From Bombyx mori (Eukaryota; Arthropoda; Insecta; Lepidoptera; Bombycidae), in assembly GCF_030269925.1 (NCBI RefSeq), contig NC_085127.1, positions 875,501 to 939,500 on the forward strand: 64,000 bases of DNA, given 5' to 3'. Positions 10,681 through 24,100 of this stretch are shown piece after piece. Every line of letters starts with the position of its first letter. The first letter of the stretch is position 1. A program made the translations under genes and the position numbers. The notes under the pieces were generated by a model, which saw only the letters and a program-made list of their open reading frames with translations, was not told the DNA's origin and made no database searches.

Positions 10681-11408
10681 ACGACAACAGTTGTGTATAT
10701 TTTTATTTAATATCAGTTCCAAATATCCACTTTACAATTCATTTTGTCCAACGATAGATACAATGTGTTCATCAAAATATAATGCAACAACAAGGCGGAC
10801 TTCTGGTAGAACTTGGCCACCATTCCGTTACTAATTTATGAGCGATTGAAGGAGGCGCAATTAATTTCTACGAGAGAGTTCGAAACAATTGGATTGTTAT
10901 AACACAATTTAACCAGTTTTATTAACTGCAATAGGATAAGTAAACTGTAATTTAAAAAGTTCAAAATAACAGCCTGCTAGAATTGTTTTGCATTTCATTT
11001 TAATGAACTATATTAGTGGACATGTTACATAATATTTAGACAAAGCAATAGAAGTTACTTAGGTCTTCAAAAATCTAATGCTTAAAACTTATGGACACAA
11101 CATTTTATTGCTTTCAGTATCTATAAACGCACTTTGAACTTTAGGCCAAAACATATTACAGTAGAATAAATACAATTAAATAGCTTCCCAATTACCATCC
11201 CCAATTTTAATTTTTTTGGCAGTGATTGTTATATGTTTGTCCCCCCAAAACAACCAACTTAATGTCACCCAGACTGCAAACTTTTTTAGTATTACATATT
11301 ATAATTTATCAATTTGGGCGTATTTTTAAGCACCATTTATTTTGGAAATGTGACAGTTACACCTCTACTACAACACACACACACACACATAATGGTGCTT
11401 GCATTGTA
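10681..11408. other. AT-rich intergenic, (AC)n at 11371-11390
   Basis: No gene seen. A short ACACAC microsatellite lies just before the palindromic MITE. Confidence 0.5.
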
Positions 11409-11550
11409 CTGTGTGCTAAGTGAGAGTTTTTTAACTTCTCTATCGCATAAAAGTTAACTCAATTTGTATCGAGCTGTAACAGCGTCCCTAGCGGCAAACG
11501 TAGTGGAGTTGTTCTAACTCAATACAAATAGCTCGCACTAAGCACACTGG
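11409..11550. mobile_element. Palindromic MITE, copy A
   Basis: The ends TGTGTGCTAAGTGAGAG and CTCGCACTAAGCACACTGG are inverted repeats, and the interior GAGTTTTTTAACTTCTC...AAAAGTTAACTC is shared with copies at 25712-25886 and 28038-28213. The right arm is shortened in this copy. No coding capacity. Confidence 0.7.
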
Positions 11551-12640
11551 TGAGCTTCAATATAACAAGTTTTGCTAGCACGCCCAAAACAACACTTTTG
11601 GTTACTGTTAAAGACTAAACTTACCAAGATATATATATTTGGTAGGTAGGTAACATTTTAATTACAAATGATTTTTTTAAATCGAAGTCATGATTCCTTT
11701 ACTGAAATTATATGTATATTGAAGGATATGCACGGATCAATTTGAAACCAAATTCTACAAAACGAGAATGAATTTGACTTTGCAAACAAATATAATTATT
11801 GTATTGATTAAAATGCATTTTATATTATAGGTTTATAATTAATATTTTGGTTTCAAATCTACTTGATTTTCAAGATTAATGAACGTTTTTCAAGCTCTTG
11901 AAAATATTTGAGCCAAGTTTATGGGAAGATATTTTAGTTTTTAGATCTTATTAAAGTTTTACCACTTTATGTCTGGTTGATAAGTGCAAATATTCGAACA
12001 AGTCGCGGGTCTGGGACGCGCGGGGGCTCTGCAAGTCACCAGACCAAAATAATGGAATCATAGAAAAAATATCATCTTTTGTCCCATAAAGATTATCGCA
12101 TAGATATTATATATATATATATGTTTAAGTGTCTTCAAAAATATTAATGCCTACCAATTTGAACTATACATAAGAGAACAACAGATGTTGGTGTCGCAAC
12201 ACTTCGATCCAGAGTCAGAGTGAGATGATATTTTTCCTATGATCTAAAATAAATACACAGCCATTAAGTTACGGGACAGATGAAAGATTAATTGAACAAT
12301 TAATTCATAAGCGAATGATTTAATGAGGCATTTCAGGTATTTTTTAAAGTAAATATTGACATAATTTTTTAAAACAATTTTAAACAAATCTATAAAACTT
12401 ATTTGTAGATAGCGATTTATGAACAAATTTTTATATAAAAGTGAAGAGCATGCGACTAAAATCTGACTCTGGACTGTCAATTATTTTTGTAATTTTTTTT
12501 TATATTTTTTTATTTTTTTTATATTTTTATTTTTTTTATTTTATTTTCACATTTTTATATGTTTCTTCGAATTTTATGTTTTTTATTATTTTAGAATCGT
12601 GTTTTTGAGACTTTTTTTTTCTAACCTTACCGTTTTTCTT
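11551..12640. other. AT-rich intergenic
   Basis: Contains an (AT)n run at 12107-12122 and T-rich low-complexity DNA at 12485-12560. No gene, RNA or transposon end was identified. Confidence 0.5.
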
Positions 12641-15162
12641 ACAAATAACACGTTTTTTAAATTAAAAATCATTATTTATTGTACTCTCGGTATTATTCGA
12701 GGGCGCGGCGCCGCTCGTGTAAAATCTTTATAAAACTTACGCAATAACATTATTATTATATAAAACAGCCGGCTTCGGACAACAACATTAGCTGCGGGAC
12801 AACGTTAAGATGGTGATTTTAAATCATTCATTATAACTTCTAACATTACCATAGATTTATCTTAATTTTAACTAACTCCGATAACACATTCAAAATTAAA
12901 AACAAACAAGTACTAAACAGCTAAATAATAAAATTCCGAGTAACAATGTGAGTGCGTGTGCCGCGGCGCCCGGCGTCGCGCATCGCGGGAACATATCGGT
13001 TCGATGGCGCGCGCCGCGGGACCCCCGGGGGGAACGCCGCGGGGGGGCGCCACGGGGGGATCGCCCCGGGGGTCCCACCGCGTGGAGACCGTCCCGGGGG
13101 GACCGCCGCGGGGATCACGCGAGTTTCACTACTAGCACCCATACATTAGGAAGAATAAATAAATGCAACTTTTAAAGTTGACAATTGTTAATGACACGTG
13201 CCATTGTACGGCGTACCGATGTACTACAATTTGCATTGACGACTGCCGGTTTTCCTCTTCCCTTTCAAACATAATTTTCGTGAAGGCTCCCGCGGACCCT
13301 CCGCGCCGAGCCGTCGACGGGTACATTCCAATATAATCATATTTATATATTTATTTTTGTCATTTACTCTGTACACATATTTACAAAACGCACACGATAC
13401 TAAAAATGTTTTTTTTTATCTTAACTATGTACATAAAAACATATATATATATATTAAAATAACTTATAAAGAACGAAAAAATAAATAAATATTAAACGTA
13501 TTGGGACGCAACATGTCGCCACGTCTGCGGACCTCTAGTGATGGGTCGACGTCGATACTAGTGAGGCGAATATATTATGATACAATTCAGTCTTAGGTCG
13601 GAGCCGGACCCCGGCGACTACCGCGACGTTTCTAATATTTTTCTCTACCGATTTACTTGATATTATGTGACTTTTTTTTAATTGCCATATTATTCTTTTC
13701 ATCTTTTTCATCTCTTAAAATATCCTATAACAATTATGTTGTTACGCTATTCGACTAGGTCGAAACTAGACTATAGTTCTCATTTATAAGTAGATAATTA
13801 AATACTATTCTGTGAACGTTAACCACACGTATGTAAGCAGGTCGGTATATTTAGTCGGTCGGAGCGCCGAGCCGACGAGAGTTTGTCCTGCATACAACAC
13901 TGTAGCGTCGGTACTGATGTAAGCAGACTCTTGTGCCGATACCTAAGTGTAAGTAAATGTAGTTGACACGAGGCACGTGCCGGCGCGTATCAACATTGCG
14001 ATCGTGTCGCCGAGTGCACACTGAACATTTCTTCCTTAGCTCATCGAGTTGGTATCGCCGTTAGCGAGCGGTTGGCCGGCCATTGCTAACGTCAGTTAGC
14101 TGCTAGGCCCCGCTGCGCTGAGCCTGTCTTCAGTTCCAAAGTAAGAGAGAAATGGTTCACTGTTCTCAATGTACTTAATGTGTCTATTCAAAGTTTGGAT
14201 GAAACTATCTCATTTTAATTTAAGACACACTCGTACAATTGAATGCGTTTCCTGCACAGGAGCGCGCCGGCGGGACGCGCGGGGAGGGGCGGGGGCGGGG
14301 CGGGGTGCGTGTCCCCCCGGCCCGCCCCGCAGTCCCCGGCGCGCACACAATGTCGATCACGCCCCCCGTTCCTTTGTATAGTTCCGCTAGCAGCCGACCC
14401 GGCGCGGAGCACCCGGTGCTCCAGTTTCATTTAAAGAGACTAAATAACAAAACACAATCCCTCGACATCGGCCCGTCGTTATTTGACTGAACAATTAATC
14501 TCCGAGTACACGTGACTTTTCCACAACCTGAGTAAAATTCTCCGGGAGAGCGGGGCCCTCCCGCCCGCCGCACGCGGGACCTACTTACATTTCTTTAATA
14601 AACAATTCCATTTGTAATTAAATAACTTTATTTAAAAGTGAGGTACTTGATCTAGTAAATCTATTAAAGTTTAATTGGGGGTCGCGGGGATGGAGCGGCG
14701 GGGGGCGGGGGCGGGGGCGGGGTTGCCACGCGACTCTAGTTACACTAAGCTCAGAGGCGGGTCCCGGCGCCGAGCTGCACACTTGTCCCTCCGATTGGGA
14801 AACTCCATCAAGATTTTATTACCATCCTTTAAAGTACCGCACGGCAAATATAAAAAAAACGTGCACATAAAATATATACATAATAATTTAGTATTTAGTG
14901 GAGCTGTGAGTGCTAGGAGCTATGTTTGTAAGCTATTTTCTGCAATAACCTAGTACGTCGTGGCACCGGGGGGACGCATTCGGGGCGGCGCCCCCCGCTA
15001 GCCCTCCCGGGTACACTCGCAGACGGGTCGACCTCGAAGTGACGGAGTCACGGTCTAAGCCATGGATACAATCGCCGCACCTTGTTAGAATGTGCTACAC
15101 GTTTAGTTATTCTTTATATGTATTGTTCATTGGCGGCTGTGCGGGCGGGGCGGGGGCCGGTA
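12641..15162 (-). other. Probable 3' UTR / downstream region of the GLD-2 gene
   Basis: It lies directly downstream of the minus-strand stop codon at 15163-15165, has no supportable protein frame on either strand, and alternates AT-rich DNA with very GC-rich patches (12948-13130, 14255-14420, 14680-14790, 14960-15020). Several minus-strand AATAAA-type signals occur, for example near 13355 and 12675; which is used cannot be decided. A long 3' UTR is plausible but inferred. Confidence 0.4.
12995..13125. repeat. GC-rich degenerate tandem repeat
   Basis: GGGG- and CCCC-rich units such as GCGGGACCCCCGGGG, GCGGGGGGGCGCCACGGGG and GTCCCGGGGGGACCGC follow one another in a region of otherwise AT-rich DNA. 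Frames through it are compositional artefacts. Confidence 0.6.
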
Positions 15163-18100
15163 TCATCGCTGCGGCCAGGCGTCGCCGAGGCGCAGGCCGG
15201 CGGACAGGCGCCTGTAGCTGTCCCGGAACGTGCTCACGATGCGCTCGAACGTGTCCGGGTCGTACACGGAGCGCGCCGCGTTGGTCAGGTCGAAGGGCTC
15301 TGCAACACGCAAGCGGCGCGGTGTAGTGGCGGGGGCGGCGGGGGGCGCGCGGGGACGCAGGGGGGCGGGGCGTACCTTCGACGCAGAGCAGCTTCCACTG
15401 GTGCGGGTCGTTCTTGCAGGCGCGGGCGGCGCGGCACTCCGACACGCACACGCGCGCGCCCGCCCGGACCGACACCGCCATGCGCGAGTACCTGCGCCAA
15501 GACACCCGCACATACATTGTTTAGTTGGGTTTCCAGTTAGTCTTAAGAATATGCTGCACTAAGGACTAGATTGTCTGGAATCTGACAGCAGCACCACCTG
15601 CCGGACCCAGTCCTGCATTTAAGTGATGAAATACTCATAAAAAAACATGTGTGCAATTCACGCGTGGTAGAAGTGAAACCTTCAAAAATTAAAATACAAT
15701 TATCCTAAATGTCTAAGTAGGCATAATAATATGTAAAATTTTGTCATTAGTAAATCATCTTTTATAGTATGAGGTAGCGCCCTCTGTGAATTGATATGTT
15801 AACTTCGCGTATAATCCTTAATTAAAATTCACTATAAGAGGTTTCATACACACGTTAGTAGTATTAAAAATTCTCATAGATGGCGCTGTATTAAAAAAAA
15901 CACTAAACTGAGAACGTCTAATGTGTTCTATCTCGTTCTCTCGCCGGCTGGATCCTATACATTTATATGTTTGTGTCTCTGTGGACTAATTTTTTCGTTT
16001 CATCGAGTTTGAAATCACAACGATTCTAAAGAAGTTTCACATCAACAATAAAAATCGGTTAAGTTGCTCAGGATTTTAGTTGCAAACAAACATACCAAAT
16101 AATGAATTCACAAACATATACAAATCATTAGGCATTAATTAGTTAAGTTAGTTGTTATTGTACATACGGGAAGGTGGCGTAGTAGCGCAGCATGTTGAGG
16201 AACAGCTCCCCCAGCGTGGCGCGGCTGTGCGGGGGGGCCGCGGCGGGGGGCCCGCGGGGGGGCGCGCGCAGCACGTCGCAGGCGCGCGGCAGGATGGGGG
16301 GGCTCGTGCCGCCTGCAACACCGGGACACGCACTGCTCTCCAGCTGTTCAACTCAAACTATGTTGAAGTCAATGGTCGATGTTGTTATAAAATATCTGGT
16401 TTTGAGTTTACTAGTGGTCCCCGCAGTAGTCGAAATTCGACTATAATTAATTGGAATTGTAAGTTTGTACACTTACATGATTCTATTTTATACTTCTTTA
16501 ATAACAAATTTCGCCAAGGTAGTACTATAAAAAAATATTAATAAAGACAAACAATATTTAATCTATTCTCAATTTGACAACAGACGTCAACAACAAAAGT
16601 TAGACAATAAATAGTATGCATGCGTGTGTGCGTCAAATACATGGTATGTAGTGTGTGTGTAACGTTTTCTTTATTGATTTAATATTACGGTTTTACATAA
16701 CAATAAAACCGATATTATGTGCCGAGAAGGAAAACATACAGCATTGTATTATGAAGAAGCAGTGTGTACTTAGCTTAGATTCCTTGTCTATGTCCAACCA
16801 TAGACAGTCAATTTAGTTCCATCTTTAGCCGCTAGGTGCTGCCAGCAAGTATAAAGGGAGCGCAGCCATCTTTGATCTTCATAGTCTTCACCAGGAAGAA
16901 CTTCCTGCAATGCTGTATGTTTTCCTTCTCGGCACATAATATCGGTTTTATTGTTATGTAAAACCGTAATATTGATGTGCCTTTGGAAAACATACAGCAT
17001 TGTATTATGAAGACGTGTTTGTTATCTGCTGGTGAAATTATTAAGCACAACGCTATGATGACATAGGTAAAGCCATAATAAAATTATGAAGCGCAATGAT
17101 AATGTTCATAATTTATATAATTATTAAATCGAAAAAACAGTTGTTAACTTCCATGTTAATTCAATAATTAAAAAATATTTATAAGTTTGTAATAAACATT
17201 TTATCTTGTATGTACAAGAAAATGTATAAATTGTATAAATGATGTATATACATCATGTAGAAGTAAATGTGTTGAAAAAAAGAATCGTGAGGATCTTTAC
17301 GAAGCTCTATTATTCGGCAATAATTATTGTAAACGTTTGGATGATTTGCAATTGCCTCTAGAAAGTATTTCGTCCATTGGTTCATTATCAATCCATCTCA
17401 GAGGCTACTGCTGATCTACAACTTCTTAGAGATGCGTTGATGCCATTACCTCGTAAGGTTGAACGAAGACCAGTTTCCAATTACAGTACGGGATGCCGCT
17501 TTTGTGACAACACACATAGTTAGAAAAAAGTCCTTACGAATCTTACCGGGCATGTCTTTAGTTTCATGTTTAGAAAGCACTTATGCAGATTATTGACGAA
17601 AATGGATTTCAATTTTAGACCCAAAGACTGGTATCAGAAAGATGTTTTTCTCTGTTATCAAAGAAACTGTCTTTAGAAATGTTGAGCAAAGTAAGGTAAT
17701 TAACTCTGCGTCCAGTAGCCAGCAACATGGTTGTTGGTGTCCTTCAAGCTACATTGAGGCGTGATCTGGTGGCTGGGTTTGAAGAAAACCAATTTAGAAC
17801 TATTCTCGGATCTCATGTGAATGGGACTACACTTAGTAAAATTGTAATAAGTAGTTGAATTTTGTTTAGCTATTCCGATGGCTTTTTTAAAATAGCAATT
17901 TTTATTAGAGAGCTTGAGAATGTTTGCTGTCCTACATGTATTTCGCCCACAGAAAGTCGACAGCGCTGCTTTATGATGCAGAAGGATTGTTTTATAGGCA
18001 AAATTTTCTTTTTGGAAAAGAAGAAAGAATTTGGCAACATCTGCAGACTTAGGATCAATTTTAAAACTGTAGCACCATATGCACCATCTTCTAGTTGCTG

Positions 18101-21100
18101 GTAAGTATGCTGACAAAGTGGATTGACACCAGCTAATTTTCAATAAATCTTCTCCTGTTTAGACCAGTCTATTATTTGTACAACCTCCCCCCCCCCCCTT
18201 TTCTAAGCTTTCAGGGTTAATGTTTAACCTGTGGAGGAGACAGGTTTTGGATTTCGTGCGAGTTATCTAGCGTTCGGGATCTGAGGGCTTGGAAACCCAA
18301 ATTTTTTCGCTCAGTCTGGGAACACTACCAGGTAGGTTCCCTAGACACTGTTGAAGTGAGTCAGTACTTTGGGGAGAAGGTTGAGAGGAGGAATTCTCCA
18401 TGCTAGTTGCATCCTCTACGGTCTGCTGAAGGTATCCAATCTTGGTCGGCGAATGGGTTTATATCCGGATGACCCCACTTTCGAAAAACTTTTGTGGTCA
18501 CTTGTGGTAAAAAGTGCCATTTCGCAGGTTGATTTCCTCGTGATAGCCTGTCGGCTATGATGTTGTATCTCCCCGAGAGATAAGCTGACAGTTATCTTGA
18601 ACTTATCGCTTAGGTTTAAAAATCGAAAGGTCAACGTTAGTGAAATACTTTCAGATTCATTTTGATTGTCACTACCATTGCAAATAGCTCTTTTGTGGGT
18701 GAGCCGTTTCTGTTGTTGAGCTGACCATAGACAGGACGTTAATATTTTGTCTAATTGTAACCCCTACCCATGTCCGAAGCTTCCGTTGCCAGGAAATGGT
18801 TGGTTTTGGGTCTCGGCAATGTTTGACATGTGGCTCCGCGTCAGCACTGCATTTGTAACCCCTACACATGTCCGAAGCTTCCGTTGCCAGGAAATGGTTG
18901 GTTTTGTGTATCGGCAATGTCTAACATGTGGCTCCGCGTCAGCACTGCATTTAATTGTTAACACATGCAGGATGGCCTGTTTTTTACCCCTTTTCTTGAA
19001 ACTTCGCAAGAAAATTTGCAAGTTAGCATAGATTGATGTAATTCCGTCAGAGTTTGAGCTAGGATGTTGTTGAGTGGCCACTTCATTTCTCGCAATTTTC
19101 CATCGAATCCCTAGACATGTCATCTCTTGAACCAGTGTACTAATTGATTTTTTGTAAGGCTGACTTGGCAGCCCAAATAATCCAAGAGCTTTACAGCTTA
19201 TGTGGCCTGAAGACTCAACTTGGACTTCTTTTGATGGACCTGGTGGGATTTGCGTAGGTGGGATAACACTCAACATCCCTTTGCACGCAATGTTTCCGCG
19301 ACCGAGCATGCTATGCAAGCAAAAAAGGTGTATTTGTCTTCATGGACCAAGAAAAAGTCGCGTAGGTAGGTTAACATTTGACTTCCCTATGTACGTAAGG
19401 TCTTCGCGACCGAGCATGCTATGGGAGCAAAAACGTTTATTTGTCTTGGTGAAACAAGATCATGTCGTGTAAGTAAGCTAGCACTTCGATTTTGCACGCA
19501 ATGCCTCCGCGACCGAGCATGCTGTGGAAGCAAAAAGGTGTATTTGTCTTCAAGGACCAAGAGAAAGTCGCGTAGGTACGTTAACATTTGACTTCCCTAT
19601 GTACGCAAGGTCTCCGCGACCGAGCATGCTATGGGAACAAAAACGTTTATTTGTCTTGGTGAAACAAGATTAAGTCGTGTAGGTAAGCTAGCACTCGACT
19701 TTGCACGCAATATCTCCGCGACCGAGCGACCGAGCACCCTATATAATGGAAATTGACATGCCAGCCCAGATAATCCAAAACCTTCACAGCTTCTGCAGCC
19801 TGAAGTTTCAACTTGGATTTGTTTTGGTCGACCAAAAGGAAGTCGTCTAGGTAGACTAGCACTCGAGTTCCTTTTGCACGCAAGGTCTCTGCGACCTAGC
19901 ATGTTATGTAAGCAAAAAAGGTTAATCCAAAAGCTTCAAAGCTTCTGCAGCCTGAAGTTTCAACTTGGATTTGTCTTGGTCGACCAAAAAGGAAGTCGTC
20001 TAGTAGACACTAGCACTCGAGTTCCCTTTGCACGCAAGGTCTCTGCGACCCGCATGTTATAGAAGCAAAAAGGTGTGGCTCTGAAGCCAGACCGAAGGGT
20101 AGGCATGTCATTTCATACTAATTCATAAGAAGGTACCGATTCCTTCCTGGAGGTACTGATACTGGTACCTTGGTACTGATCCTCAAGAAGTATCGACGAA
20201 ATTTTGCGACTGATACTAGAAAAATATTCCTGAGAAATGTTCAATTCTATCATCCAGTCCCCTGGGTGGAGAAAGTTTGGTACCGAGGTGTCCGAAAACA
20301 GGTGTTTTATCTTTACGACCTTGTTCAACTCTCGAAGATCGAAAATTGGACGCATTGATCCGTCGCTTTTCTTCCGCAGAAAAAGGTATTTTTTTTTTTT
20401 TTTTTTTTTTTACGGTATTTGGTAACCATACATGGTTTACAAATTATTACAATTTTGGTGGCACTCAGTGCCTCCCGTCGGTGTCTTCAATTGCCCCCCT
20501 CTGGATTGTGCCAGATGTTACGAACTATGATTGTTTATAATGTTTGGCTTACCTTTTGTACGAGATCGTGACAAATAGGATTTTAGCCCTCCGAGGGACT
20601 GAATAGATTTCAATTTACTATTATCAAACAAAAATTCCTCAATGAGTGGTGCGTTGGCAACAGGATACTTTGTTAGAGACCACGGAAATTAAACTTTGAC
20701 GTCTTATTTCTATACATACGGCCCTTTTTTCCGTATACAATTTAAAACGCTTTTTACGGGTAACTTGTACGACGGAGACGATTTGTCAAAGTTTTCAGTA
20801 ATTATGTTACAAAGATTATTAGTTTAAATCTGTTGTGTTTTTGTCAAAATTTCCGTATTGACGAGATCAATTTGTTTACAACAATTTTCGTTACATTCAA
20901 TTGTTACACAGTTGATGCATTATTAGATTTACAACGTCACTGACCTGGTGGGATAACGAGCCGATTCGAAGACCGACCGTTACCTTTGAATCCCGTCGTT
21001 TCTTACGCAGAGACTCCTTTTGTTCTTTTTCGCTTGACGAGCTGTTCGAACGCGAGGCGTCTCCATCGCGTCTCGCCTGGACATCTTCCCTCTCGGAAAT

Positions 21101-24100
21101 TATGGAGCTTGACTCAACATCACCTCCAACAGATGACGCGTGATTCATGGCGTCCGATGATAGGATTGGTAAATAATACTCGTAATGATTGCAAAATAAC
21201 ACTCATAGAAACACAAAATAAATATTTTTTGCAATTAATAAGAAGTCGAATAAATATTTGTGGACTTGCGACTTCAGAGTACGAAAGTACACAACGCTAT
21301 GAAGATCAAAGATGGCTGCGCTCCCTTTATACTTGCTGGCAGCACCTAGCGGCTAAAGATGGAACTAAATTGACTGTCTATGGTTGGACATAGACAAGGA
21401 ATCTAAGCTAAGTACACACTGCTTCTTCATAATACAATGCTGTATGTTTTCCAAAGGCACATCAATGTATCTTTTATGCAGTATTTAAAAAAAAATTATT
21501 ATTGTGCACTATCTTCTCTATATTATGTATAAGTGTGGAAAATTTCATACTTCTCCGTCCGCGCAATTTTCGTAAAAAGGGATACAAAGTTTTTGCTTCA
21601 CGTATTAATATATAGATAGGCAATTTTAGGTAATTTTAAAGGCAATAAAGGAAAAGTACCTTTACAATAATTAGGTGGGATCATCTGTAGCACACAGATA
21701 GTACTCACACTGCAGGAAGTGGATGACCATGAGCGTGAGCGCGTAGGAGGAGAGCGTCCGCTGGCGCGCGTCGTTGATGGCGTGCGCGCGCGCCCACAGC
21801 TTGGCCAGCGCCACCAGCGGCCGCACGCGCCAGTCCACTGCACACAACGCGGCAACTCGATACGTGCACTACCTCACCACTCCCTCATCACTCCCTCATA
21901 CGTAGCGTTCGCGAGTGACTCACTTCTGGAGAAGCAGTGCAGCAGGTCGGTGTTCCTGATGCCGACCACGTTGTTGCAGTTGAGGTCCACCTGGAGCCCG
22001 TTGCGGACGTCGCGGAACTTCAGGATCGGAACCTTGGCCTGGATCAGCTCCGCACCTGTCAGGGTCGTAAATAAACGGACCGGTTGAAGACCAACAACAA
22101 ACTGGTTAAAACTTTTCAAATGGCATCATGAATGAAAGCTCTGACCGGGGTCGAAGCTCCGGATGTAGCCGAGGATGTAGTTGAGGTGCAGCAGCGCGTG
22201 CGGGCGCGGCTCCACGTGCTGGTGCGCGCGCACGTGCAGGCACAGGTCCATGTCCGACGACTCCAGCCCGAAGCCCGACATGGTGGAGCCCACCACGTAC
22301 AGCCCGTAGCGGGGGAATATCGTCTGCGGCACACGCACCACCACTCACTGACGCGCTCCCGACAACACGTTAACAAATATTGACACTGGCAATAGGCTAC
22401 TAGCTCGCTGGGCTTGAGACGGCAAAATTCAAATGAATTGGTGGACTGGTGGTAGGACCTCTTGAGAGTCCGCGCGGGTAGGTACCACCGCTCTGCCTAT
22501 TTCTGTCGTGAAGCAGTAATGCGTTTCGGTCTGAAGGGTACTTAACTTATATCTCAAGGTGGGTGGCGCATTTACGTCGTAGATGTCTATGGGCTCCGGT
22601 AACCACTTAACACCAGGTGGGCTGTGAGGTCGTCCACCCATAAACAATTAAAAAAAAACGAAGCAATTCGTGTCAAATTACTAAGCCGTGCACTCGACAG
22701 TAAGGGCCAAGCCTCATTGGTGCATTGCGTTACGTCGTCCCAACGGATCAATGGGTTGTATCCCAAACTTGCGTTACGTCGACGCACGACATCGAAAAAA
22801 TGTGACACACGTCTAGTTTACCCCTCAACCAATGAAACCCTCTCCGTCGTGGCGTCGTCGCACCAGAGCTCCGCCAGCGCAGCGCGTCACCCTCCCTCCC
22901 GCTTCGTCTCTTGTCCGTTAATCCGATGAAACGTCGCAACGCAACGCACTAATGGGGTTTGGCCCTAACACGACCGAATTACTCTGTTCTTTTTCGATGT
23001 CTTAAATGGACCAACCACCCCCCTCCGCCAAACTGGGGACGCAAGCGAAAGTTTAGCTTGCATCGTAACATGTTCCCAAGCACAACGAGTGCGGCCTCTG
23101 TCCCCCACCGTGGACACCTGTCCACTATTCCGGACACCTGTCCCCCACCGCGGATACAGACAGCTCGGCACAAAATTCCAATCGCACAACTTATTGTATA
23201 AAAACGTTAGAGTTGTTACTTTGATAGTGACATATAGATATCTCCAAAGGTTCATCTTCTTCCGGAACGTCTCCTCAGTCTGCTGCGACTTGACGAACTT
23301 GTCCCAGATCTCCTGCGACAGGGTGTCGTACTTGGACCCTGCAACCAGACGGTCGGAAGGATTTACGAAAGCGCTTCGTTATTGAAAACAGAGTTGCGGT
23401 AGGATTAGGGTTTACGAAAAATTCAATTTCGCAGCCTTGCAATTTAAATTGAAAACAAAGTTCTGAGGGAGTCCGCTCGAATTGGTGCTACCGGCTTAAT
23501 AAGGGTAGGATAGTTTCCTTCATTGAAATTCTAGTTCACGCGACGTCTGTCTGTCGACGACTGTCTACACGTAAGTACATACATAAGTCTAATGGAACCA
23601 TAATTTACCTCGGAGGAAAAAATATTATTTATTACACGTGATTAAAATAATAATTTTTTTTTTTATTAATGTACATTTTCGTTTTAATTTGAACCTATCT
23701 CTGTACATTTCAATGTGTTTCAAGAATACAAAAAATTCAAGTCTAAATTTTAAAATTACGAAACTGCAGAGTGTGGCCTCGCGGACATCAACGAACCGTT
23801 TGGACAAAGATGTTTTTCAACCTGTAAACATCTAAGAAAGCAAAACTCAAGCTCGACTCACCATTTAAAAGGTCATCCGGTGTGAACTTAACTTGAAAGG
23901 GATAGGTGGCCTTAAAGAACCGCTCCGGTGCGAGTCGGCGCTGCGGCCTCACGTCCCGCCGCCGGCCGCGCCACTCCCGCGCGTTGTACAGAACCTGGGC
24001 CGTGTTCCCCGCTGCCGTGTGATCTGGGTTGCTAGACGTACATTCCCCTGGCCAATCAAATAACACATGTGAAGCTCTGTCTAAAAGCTTCTGTCGCACA

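Larger units (their letters stand above)
16971..21466 (-). mobile_element. DIRS-like tyrosine-recombinase retrotransposon remnant with inverted terminal repeats
   Basis: Minus-strand order is reverse transcriptase (20355 to about 18760), then a tyrosine-recombinase region (18143 to about 17430), as in DIRS elements. Inverted repeats bracket it: 16971-17013 equals the complement of 21424-21466. DIRS elements lack an integrase and have inverted or split repeats, which fits. All frames are broken. It sits in the same orientation as the host GLD-2 gene inside intron 6. Confidence 0.7.

Noticed and set aside
14215..15562. Many long frames on both strands in GC-rich DNA
   Set aside because: Open frames are expected where GC is very high and stops are rare. 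Only the minus-strand exons 15299-15163 and 15491-15376 have splice signals and GLD-2 similarity.
18755..20060. CRISPR-like array of repeats
   Set aside because: Units are long, imperfect, without unique spacers, and encode pieces of a reverse transcriptase in a eukaryotic intron.
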